DNA from: Tausonia pullulans
Taxonomy: Eukaryota; Basidiomycota; Tremellomycetes; Cystofilobasidiales; Mrakiaceae
Length of the DNA: 64,000 bases
Assembly: GCA_951802195.1 (NCBI GenBank)
Contig: OX637630.1
Coordinates: forward strand, 1 to 64,000
Direction: 5' to 3'
The position numbers and the translations under genes are program-made. Below the pieces are notes generated by a model that did no database searches, was not told the origin of the DNA, and saw only the letters and a program-made list of their open reading frames with translations. Positions within the stretch are counted from its first letter, which is position 1, and every line of letters starts with the position of its first letter. Below, piece after piece: positions 55,776 through 64,000 of this stretch.

Positions 55776-58700
55776 ATGGCATCTCCCACTGCTCGGGCAG
55801 GAGGCTCGAAGGCGGGCCCTTCCACGGAGATCGCTGCTTCCATGATCAGGTGATTCGAAGTCAGTGGTCCCCCTCCCGTCGAGGCGCGTCGCGTCATCCA
55901 CCGGGAGGTGGGCGACAACGGGTGGGAGGAAAAGAGAGAGAGAGAGAGAGAGAGAGAACAGGTCGGCTGACAGACCTGGCGAGAGATTGCAGACGCATGG
56001 CCGGGCAGAGTGTCAACAAAGCTGGCATCGCGCTCGACCAGACAGAGATCAACCGCAAGATTGTCGAGGCTTCCAAGGTGAGTCGCCGCGTCGCGTCGCG
56101 TCGTGGTCGCTTCGTGTGAGGAGAGCAGGTTAGACGAACGGCTTCGAGCCAGAATCTCACTACTCTGCGATACACCACGCAGAACTCGAAGTTCTACAAG
56201 GACCAAGAGGAGAAGGACCGTAAGCTCACCGTCCAGATCGAAAGTCTCCTCGCCCACCGTGACGCGCTCCTCCGAGACGCCGATGTCCTCAAACTTGAGC
56301 GCGAGTGCGACGAGATGATCGCCCAGATCAAGCGGCTTCGGGACTTCTCGCAGACGGTGAGTTTGAAGTTTATTGATTGTCCTGGTCTGGTCTGACGAGT
56401 TGGCCCTGGGCTAGATTGTGCATGGTCCGTTCGAAAGTGTAACAGGTAGAGACAAGACAGGATGAGAGGGGATGACTGACCTTCACCTCACTTACCTTGC
56501 CTCTTAGTCGACCTCGATGCATTCTTCGCCAATGTCGAGCAGCTCTCGGACCCGACACTCAAGAACATCGCCTTCGGCGTCGGTGCGGGTACGCAGCATC
56601 TCCTTGTCGACCCTGTGTGTCTGTGGCATCGACGCGGAACTGACGAGCCTATTAATCGCCGCAACCCCACTCAGGCGTCCTGACGACGGCGTCGTACGAG
56701 GCAAGGAAGTTTGGCTGCAGGTCGGGTATGCCCGCCTTCATCGCCCGCATCCTCTGCCCGCACATACGGATTGTAAAAGGTGGGTCTTCCTCCTACCCCG
56801 GACTATCCTTTTGCTGAGATCCCTCCACAGCTCATTTTGACGAGTACAACAAGTGGAGTCGCCGGGTGACCACCATCTTCCGTCGTTTTGATCCCAACCT
56901 CAGCGTGAGTTTTCCGCCTGTCTGTCTGTTTGTTGGCCTCTTCCCAAACCTAACAATCCTCGCAGATGGCCGGCTGCGACGAAGGCTACCTCAACATCAC
57001 CGCCTACATGTTTCAGCACAAGATGACGGCCGCCGCCGTTGTCAAGAAGCTCCGCGCCGAGTGCGTCGCCGAGACGGGGCTCACCGTCAGCGCGGGAATC
57101 GCCCCGACCAAGATGCTCGCCAAGATATGTTCCGACATCAACAAACCGAACGGTGAGTTCTTGTCTGCTGTCGTGTGGCCTACGAGTCTGTCTCACTGTT
57201 CGTCCCTGCCTCAGGCATGTACGAGCTCCAGTTTAGCGAGGAGGCCGTCCTCGCCTTCACCCGGCCGCTCAAGATCCGCAAGTGCGTCGTCCATTGTGTG
57301 GGCCTTCATAAAATCAAGTCTGATTTAATTTTCGTGGTGGATAGGATTCCAGGAATCGGCAGAGTCTGCGAGAGGAAGCTCGAGGCTCTCGGCGTCTTCG
57401 TCAGTCACTCGAGCCCTCGCTCATCCGACTATGCTGACACATTCCCTGTCTGCCTCTTAGACGTGCGACGACATTTTCCAGCAACGAGCGACCCTTCATC
57501 TTCTCAATATGGGTGTTAGAGCACTCCTCTGCGCGGCCCTCGGATGCACGTCCAACGTCGTCCAGGCCGCCACCCGCGCTGACAGGAAGAGTATCGGCGT
57601 CGAGCAGTGAGTCTGACGTTCTCTTCTGCGCATGTTCTCAACTGACGCCTTCATCATCCACCTCCAGGACATTTCGCCGCAACAAGGAGAAGCCTGAGGA
57701 GCTGAGGCGCGTTGTCGATGAGATTGCCGACGAGCTCCAAGAACACATAGACTCACTGCAGTAGTGAGTTCGTCACCTACCTATCACCGATGACCGATGA
57801 CCGACCTCCCATTTTGCTCTTTTTCAGCACTGGTCGGACACTCGTGCTCAAGTACAAGTCGCACGACTTCAAACGTACGTGGAGAGCTTTGTTTGATGTT
57901 GAGTCGTGGTCCTTGCTGACCCCACCGCGCTCCCGCCTTCTAGTTCACACCAAGAACAGAACGATCATCGGAAAGGAGTTCCGCACGAAGGTCAGTCGCT
58001 CTTCTTCTCACAAGACCTCAGCCATGGACTAACGCTCTCCTTCTCTCTTAGGAGGAGATCCTTCGCGTTGCCCATCAGCTTTTAAACTCCGCTATGCCGC
58101 TCAAGGTCCGACTCCTCGGTCTCCGCCTCACCAACCTCCGCGACCTCAACATTCCAAAAACGGGGACCCTCTCCGCGGTAGGCCCTTTCCTCATTAGTCC
58201 GCTTCACTCCGTGCCATTCTGACAAGCGCTGCTGTTCGTCAGTTTGTAAGCAGGAAGGCGCCACCCTTGACGAGGTCCGCCGCTGCTGCTTCCTCTTCCT
58301 CCTACTTCTCCTCCCCCAAGGGGAAGAGCCGCGAGTTGGACGCCGAAACGACTCTCGAGGTCTTTGACGATGAGGGCGGGGCTATGGATGACGACGGCAT
58401 GGGCCAGTTCGCTGATGAGGAGGAGACAGAGCTGGATGTAGACTCGGACGTCGAAGGGGACTCTGTCGACGGTTCATCGAAATTGTGGTCCGCCTCAACA
58501 ACATCGCTCTCGCCTGTCCGGGACAAAAATGTAACGGCTTCCCCGGGCAAGCCGAGCAAAAGGAAAACCTCGCCAGCGGCGGTCGACGACAGCGAGCCCG
58601 GCGTGACTTGCCCTCTATGTATGGTATGTGCCCACATCTCGCCCAACTGATCTTGGTACGTCCTTGCCGCCGCTGTCTGAACCATTCTTCCCCATGCATG

Positions 58701-58982
58701 TAGTCCATCTTCCCCGCCTCGACCTCAAATGCGGACATAAATGCGCATTTAGATCTCTGCCTGAATGAGGAGGCCATCTCGCTCTTGGGCTCCGGCGGAA
58801 GTGGCAAAAGCGGCGCCGGCACGCTGTCCGGCCCACTATCTGCATCGTCGAACGGCTTTGGTCAGAAGAAGAAGGTCAAACCGAATCCGTGAGTGGAAGT
58901 TTGCCTCGTCTGCACTTTGGTTGCTTTGTGCTGAAGATCTGCTTGCGTCGACTTCAATAGCTTCTTGATCACTAAAAAGTGA
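55776..58982 (+). CDS. POLK: DNA polymerase kappa (DinB, Y-family) with UBZ finger
   Basis: Starts MASPTARAGGSKAGPSTEIA (ATG 55776) and ends NPFLITKK. The kappa-type N-clasp (KIVEASKNSKFYKDQEEKD) leads to HVDLDAFFANVEQL with the first catalytic aspartate, LTTASYEARKFGCRSGMPAF, CDEGYLNITAYM with the second acidic pair, the palm/thumb VSAGIAPTKMLAKICSDINK and IRKIPGIGRVCERKLEALGV, and the little finger HTKNRTIIGKEFRTKEEILR. The C-terminus has one UBZ4 finger (CPLCMSIFPAS, then INAHLDLCL) for binding ubiquitylated PCNA. The enzyme copies past bulky guanine damage. It has many exons, including a 10-nt micro-exon at 56415-56424 needed to complete IVHVDLDAFF. Human kappa has two UBZ fingers; I see one. 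Confidence 0.92.
56415..56424 (+). other. POLK: 10-nt micro-exon of the polymerase kappa gene
   Basis: ATTGTGCATG lies between an upstream CTAG acceptor and a downstream GTCCGT donor. Joined to CAGACG (ending near 56356) and TCGACCTCGATGCA (after the CTCTTAG near 56510), it yields QTIVHVDLDA exactly as expected for the family. Without it the catalytic motif loses its lead-in and the frame. Confidence 0.75.
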
Positions 58983-59961
58983 TCTTGGCGGATCGACAGC
59001 GCCATCATCAATTCTTCTTCGGATTCCACACCGACTGTATTCACCTCCTATGCTGCTTCTCCTACTTTCTTCCTCATGTCTGCTCCTTTCCGACCGCCAG
59101 TCCACTTCTCTATTACGACGGACCCTCCTCACATCCTACGAGCTTGAACGATCCCCTCACGGCTGGAGCGTGCGCGCCACACCCAACTGCTACCCACTCC
59201 CTTGCGCATTTTTCATTATCCCTCTTCCCTTTCGTTTGATACGATTATATCGCCCGAAACGTCTCGCTTCGGGTGAGCCACCACGCGTGGCATCGAGATT
59301 GTGATCGATAATCTGCCACTCCGCCACTTTCTTGGAGACTTTACTGAACTGACGGGAAATTTGAACTTTTTGAATGGGCAGTTCCTGTTTCATCGCGGCT
59401 GCTCTTGCTGGTTCTCCATCCATCATCCTCGATCTGCTCACTCAAGCAAGCAGCTACCAGGCAAGGCGAAGTCCCTCGGTGACACCTTCAGCCGTAAACG
59501 TCAAGTTGGTCGGAAAGCGCGGCCCCGGCTGTTCATCAATCTGTTGTCGATCTTTCAAATTCAGTCGGCACCTTTCCTTCCCCCTGGATCTTGGCATCTT
59601 CGGTGCACTCGAGGGACGCTCTCTTGCCCTTTCTACGGAGCTCGAGTGAAATTACGATGGAGTTCTGCTCTCGTCACAGAGATCAAGTACTGGCCATTCG
59701 CAAGGGAGAAGAAAGAGAGGGAGAGAAACTGTTTAAGCTTGAGAAACGAGGAGGGAGTGAGAGGATTTGGGCACGAGCCTGTCCGCGGGCTGCTCCGCGA
59801 GGCGTTTGTCACGGTGCACGTCGGCGAGTGGGCAGAGAACGAGAAACACCCCAGCACACCCCTGTATTCTTCCTCCGACGATCACCAGTTCTTTTCTGTC
59901 TCTTTCCTATTATACCCCACCGACACTCCCTGTTTACCTGCTCAAGCGGTCTCGCTCTTTG
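58983..59961. other. Intergenic, no gene seen
   Basis: The left part is AT-richer and should hold the polymerase 3' untranslated region; the right part is C/T-rich and leads into the GH16 gene. A plus-strand frame open from 59301 to the GH16 start has no recognisable motif and is treated as chance. Confidence 0.45.
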
Positions 59962-62079
59962 ATGCTCCCCAAACTCGCCCTCGTCGCCGCGGCCCTTGCG
60001 GCCGCGCCGTTCCTTGTCTCAGCCGCCGTCTACCCTCTCGCCGAGGGCCATGCCGGCAAGGACTTCTTCAATGGGTGGACCTTCTACGTGAGCAGAGAGA
60101 GAGCTGGAGGGCAGGAGGGTAGGGGCTTATCTGGGGCGGCGTACTGCTGTCTCTTGCGAACCCCGATCCTCCTCCCCTCGTCGCGTCGTCCCCATCGGCT
60201 TGACTGAATGAGGTATTCCCCTTCCCCTTGCCCAGGACCACTACGATAACCTCACCAATGGTGACGTCCAGTACGTCAACAGCTCGAGCAATCCTTCGCT
60301 TGCCTACGTCAACGACACGACCAGCAACGCCAGTGCGTCACGTCCTCCTCAGCTCGCTCTTCCTGCTTTGTCCGCCGCCGGGTGCTCGTCGCCTTCGCGC
60401 TGTGGAGCTGATCAACTGCTCTCGTCAAACCTCCAGTTCTCAAGGTCTCGACCGAAACTGTCATTTACGAGAACAAGGTGAGTTCTCTCGCTGGCGAACT
60501 CGATGTGTTGGACCACTACTGACAACTTGCTCTCGTTTCGCCACAGAGGGACTCTGTCCGGATCTCTCTCGACAATCTCTGTGCGTACTCGCCTCGCCCA
60601 CTCTCGTCCTGATCTTCTCCCGCCCTGACCTTAGTCTCTGCCTGCCCTCCTTCAGATGATGTCGGCACTGTGTACGTCAACGCTCACCGCCATGACCCCC
60701 TCTCGCACGGTTCGCGTGAAGCTGACGCACGTCCTCCGCTCATCTTGTTCGCAGCTGGGTCCTTGATGCCGGTTCGTCCTTCCTCTGCCCTCCATTCCTC
60801 CTGACTCTGGACTGACTTTGAAACGATCATTCCAGTCCATATCCCCGTCGGGTGCTGTGCGTAGCCTTCTGGCTTGTCAAGAATGGCCTACGTTGGCCTA
60901 GCTGACCAACGCTCCGGACCTCTGCTTCGCGCAGCCGTTTGGCCTGGTGAGTCGCCTGCCTCCTCAATCGGAGCTCTGAAGACTTTTTTTCTGATCGAAA
61001 ACTGTTGTTCTAGCTTTCTGGACTACCTCTCTCACCTGGCCTTTCGGTGGAGAGATCGACATCGTCGAGGGTGAGCCGCCTCGGGGTCCGTGTCACTTCT
61101 CTTCGCTAACGTCCTGTCCTGCCAGCCATCAACCAGCAGACCTCCTCCCAGTCGGCGCTCCACTCAATCGGCGGCTGCGAGCCCGTCGTTGACCAGACCA
61201 AGTTCACTGGTGCCGTCGAGGGCACTAACTGCAACGCGACGGGCAACGCCGGCTGCAAGACCAATCTGAACAACAACGTTTCGGCCGGCAAGGGCTTCAA
61301 TGACGCCAAGGGTGGTGTTTGGATCACTGAGCTCGCTGAGTCCGGTGTCTCGGTCTGGTTCTATTCGCGCAACGTAGGTCCTTTGCGATTTCTGCCTTTT
61401 GCACTTTTGCTCACGTATCGCCTTCCCCTCAGGATATCCCCTCCTCCATCACCTCTGGTGCCGAGTCGGTTGATACCAGCACCCTTGGCACCCCGGCTGC
61501 ATTCTGGTCCAACAACGGCTGCAGCCCGATCGATAAGTTCTTCTACGCCCAGCAGACCGTCCTCAACATCGCTCTTTGTGGAGTACGTCGTTGGATCCTT
61601 GCCCCTTCTCGTCTTCACCCCGGCTGACTCCTTCCTCCTCAGGATTGGGCTGGTGTCAGTTCAATCATGGGCGAGACTGGTTGCACCGCTCCTGTCGCTC
61701 CCGCAACGTGCTGTGCGTTTGCGTTCTCCTCCTGCATGAGCGGATTCCACAGACTGACACCTTCTTCCCAGACTCAACCTACGTCGTCGACAACTCGCCC
61801 GGCTTCCAGGGCTTCTCAGAGGCCTTCTGGGAGATTCAGTACATGAACATCTACTCCTCCGCCAAATCCTCAGGCGCTACCGCTTCCGCTTCCAGTGCTG
61901 CCGCCTCTGGATCCGGTAAAGCTTCCTCGGTTGCTACTACTGGTTCGGGCGCCATCAAAGCCTCCGCTTCGGCTTCGGCTGCTCCTGCTTCGGCAGCCTT
62001 CCCGCAGGCCCAGGTCCCCGCTTGGGCGCAGGGAGCGCTCGTTGTCGCGGCGCTCGGTGGCGCTCTCGCGCTCTTCTAG
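59962..62079 (+). CDS. GPI-anchored GH16 glucanase with micro-exons
   Basis: Thirteen exons join to 399 codons: 59962-60087, 60236-60332, 60437-60477, 60549-60582, 60656-60671, 60755-60771, 60836-60856, 60935-60946, 61014-61070, 61126-61373, 61433-61582, 61643-61712 and 61772-62079. A signal peptide (LALVAAALAAAPFLVSAAVY) precedes the GH16 fold: FFNGWTFYDHYDNL, WVLDAVHIPVGC and VWPAFWTTS, then catalytic GGEIDIVEAIN (the ExDxxE motif), later WSNNGCSPIDKFFYAQQTVL and CGDWAGVSSIMGETGC. A serine/alanine-rich stalk and a hydrophobic tail (GALVVAALGGALALF) predict a GPI anchor. Such enzymes cut or remodel beta-glucans in the fungal wall. Exons 3-8 are only 41, 34, 16, 17, 21 and 12 nt, and every phase agrees. 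Confidence 0.9.
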
Positions 62080-63288
62080 ATGGCGAGATGACGCGAGGCG
62101 CGTTTTCTGGTTTTTGCATTCGCTTCCTTCGCTTTTATTCACACGGGACACTGCTCTTGTCTTCCTAATAATTTCTTCTTCGTTTGCTCCTCTTTTCTGG
62201 ACTACCCTAGAGGCTGAGGGAGAAGCGGAGTATGGATGATGAACTCACAACGACAGACGACGCTGAACACTGACGAGCGTTTGGGAGCGAGCTGGATCGA
62301 TCTTCATGATATTGGGCACCTCTCGCATGATCGATGAGAATGAGATGCTATGAGGATTCGAAGAAGTGAGTCAGTCCCCCTTGCATGACTCGTGAATCTA
62401 AATCCACTGTCCCTCACATCTAGCCGCCAGCTCATCGAGAAGCAGCGCAACACCGTATCGTCGCCATTGCGGCCGAAGGTCCCAGACAGAGGACGATCTT
62501 CGTTTCACAAGCGCGTCGTGAGTTTACCACCCATACCAGCTCTTCTAGGGTGATGATCATCAGTATATCTCTTGGCATCACGGCCAGCGTTGCTCTTTCC
62601 GGCGCGTTCCTTGTGCTCCCACGCAGACGCAGGATCGTTTGGAGAGGACGTTACCTATGGGACCGTAGCTCAACCTGAATTTCCCGGCGGCAGGTGGATC
62701 CCCACTACGACTCCAGAACAGGCATAGCAACCGAATAGGATTACGCCCTTGAACTTTTTCTACGGTAAGCTTCTTTGGTCGCATCTCTCTTGACTCCCGT
62801 GCATGAGCGAGCCTTGGTCTTACAGCTGCAAAACTTCCCCAGTATCATCCGAAGACGAGCAAGGCCGTCGAGGCGATGGTCTCGCTGCCCGGACCACGGC
62901 CTTCCCCTCTCCCAAGAGCGCTGCGCTCCTCGGCGTTTTCCATCTCTCTCTCTCTCTCTCCCTTCTTTGCAGCGCTTGTTCATCTATCGATGCCTGCGTC
63001 ACACATGTGCCGAGGACTGGCTACGGCTTCGTATCATCTTGTCACCCCTGGCATGGTTGTCCTCCTCGTCCTCAAACTAATAAAAAAAACCAAGACCCGA
63101 GTGCAGGTGTGGGAGGGGATGTGTGAGTGTGTGTGTGTGTGTGTGTCGAACCAAGCACATGCCAATGATCATGTCAAGGGAACGAAGAAAGACAAAAAAA
63201 AACAAAGACACAAAAACAAAAACAAAAAAAGACACTCCTTTCACCCCTCGACCCCACTTCGGAGTTCAAATGACACAGGAAGTAGTCT
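62080..63288. other. Intergenic with simple repeats
   Basis: No convincing gene. A TG repeat lies at about 63124-63147, an A-rich AAAAAC tract at about 63194-63230, and a CT repeat near 62945-62960. A short coding-like piece (RQLIEKQRNTVSSPL, near 62425) after an acceptor-like TCTAG has no partner exon. Confidence 0.45.
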
Positions 63289-64000
63289 CTAACCCTCGAA
63301 TGCCCGTGTCTCGGCGAGATCAACGCCGCTGATTGGAATATGATTGTTAAGTTTAAATTAAAAGTGAGCAGTCGTCGTCAGTTCGGGCTCAGGAGATGGA
63401 AAGAAGGGGAGGGGGGGAGAGGGGAAAGAAGTAGGGCAAGAAGCCAAGGGACATGGAGATGACGCACAATTCCTCCTTGGCCAAGGCCTCGAACTTCTTC
63501 TGGAGCTCCTCCTCGAGCCCAGCCTTGGTCTCGCCGAGGATCTCATAGTAGAACCCTATCGGACACCACGCACGACATCAGCCGCTGCTCAAAAGCCCCC
63601 CAAGAGAGAGACGAGATAGCGAGCAACGCACACTGCCGGATCTTGGCAACCCAGAAGCTCGCGTCGATCGCGAGCAGTGCGAACCGGAAGACCCAGATGT
63701 CACGGAAGTCCTTGAGCCAGGCACGCAGGCCAAGAGAGAGGATGGAGCGGGAGCCGGAGGGGAGGGTGAGGGCGTAGCCTCGGGCAGCCCACTGGTGGTT
63801 AAAGATGGGAAGGGTCAGTCAGTTGAGGGGAGAGGGAGAGTGGGGGAAGTCGGACCTTGGCGGTGATGCTGTGTCAGAAGAAGAAACGTCAACTCAGCAT
63901 TCGCCTCTGGACCAGTGCTGCGAGTCCAAACTCACTTGACACGGTTTGAGGGGGAGCCGAGGCCCTGGTTGGCAGCTTGGAGCATGCGCTGGCCGCGGAC
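63289..64000 (-). CDS. Unrecognised protein, 5' end beyond the window
   Basis: Minus-strand exons read, from the right edge, RGQRMLQAANQGLGSPSNRV, then ITAK and WAARGYALTLPSGSRS, LGLRAWLKDFRDIWVFRFAL with LAIDASFWVAKIRQ, and FYYEILGETKAGLEEELQKK with FEALAKEE. Splicing from GAATT at 63468 to a CAG acceptor at 63329 would give FGVDLAETRAFEG and a stop at 63289. There is one moderately hydrophobic segment and a charged C-terminal helix. I do not recognise the family. The last exon is the least certain part. Confidence 0.5.

Noticed and set aside
59301-60122. Plus-strand frame of 273 codons running into the GH16 gene
   Set aside because: It passes through the GH16 signal peptide in a different frame and has no motifs of its own.
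62080-62760. CRISPR array, operon or other prokaryotic structure in gene-poor stretches
   Set aside because: No regularly spaced repeats were seen and all gene features are eukaryotic.
63124-63230. TG and A-rich simple repeats as a possible telomere-like or origin element
   Set aside because: Units are not telomeric, the tracts are short, and they lie between ordinary genes.

Overview
This is a GC-rich, gene-dense fungal nuclear window. Genes carry many short introns (mostly about 50-100 bp) with GTGAGT-like donors, C/T-rich acceptor regions and tightly packed neighbours on both strands. The protein set (exocyst Sec8, a gamma-tubulin complex protein, Ariadne-type RBR ligase, cullin-3, BAG protein, CSC1-type channel, DNA polymerase kappa, GPI-anchored GH16 glucanase) and the intron style point to a basidiomycete, most likely a yeast-like Pucciniomycotina (Rhodotorula/Microbotryomycetes type). 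The species is an inference.

Layout. 1-6,357 is dominated by a young-looking Ty3/gypsy chromovirus with two identical 358-bp LTRs. It abuts the 3' part of a GH79 glycosidase gene (6,359-7,388) whose front part is absent. A solo LTR with perfect 5-bp flanking duplications (7,947-8,297) and an older LTR end follow. 9,233-10,321 is a methyltransferase gene whose N-terminus is an HSP12-like segment, an unusual fusion. 11,570-14,046 is a cullin-3 gene with a good N-terminal half but a decayed and missing C-terminal half. A divergent solo-type LTR (14,899-15,405) separates it from a conserved run: gamma-tubulin complex protein (-), Ariadne RBR ligase (+), a makorin-like RING relic, another old LTR (24,705-25,087), an Nbp2/Skb5-like SH3 protein (+) and exocyst SEC8 (-).

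From 33 kb on the window is ordinary gene-dense chromosome: a probable mitochondrial protein (+), a glycosylated single-pass membrane protein (-), a BAG-domain co-chaperone (-), a CECR5/HAD hydrolase (+), a six-finger CCCH protein (-), a large unrecognised nuclear-looking protein (-), a CSC1/OSCA-type channel (+), DNA polymerase kappa (+), a GPI-anchored GH16 glucanase (+) and a 5'-incomplete unknown gene at the right edge (-).

The genes do not form one pathway. The clearest themes are repeat-driven decay of the left 25 kb and extreme exon fragmentation in the GH16 and polymerase kappa genes, whose micro-exons (10-21 nt) are supported by exact reading-frame continuity. All exon limits come from reading splice signals and protein motifs by eye; no alignment or transcript data were available.
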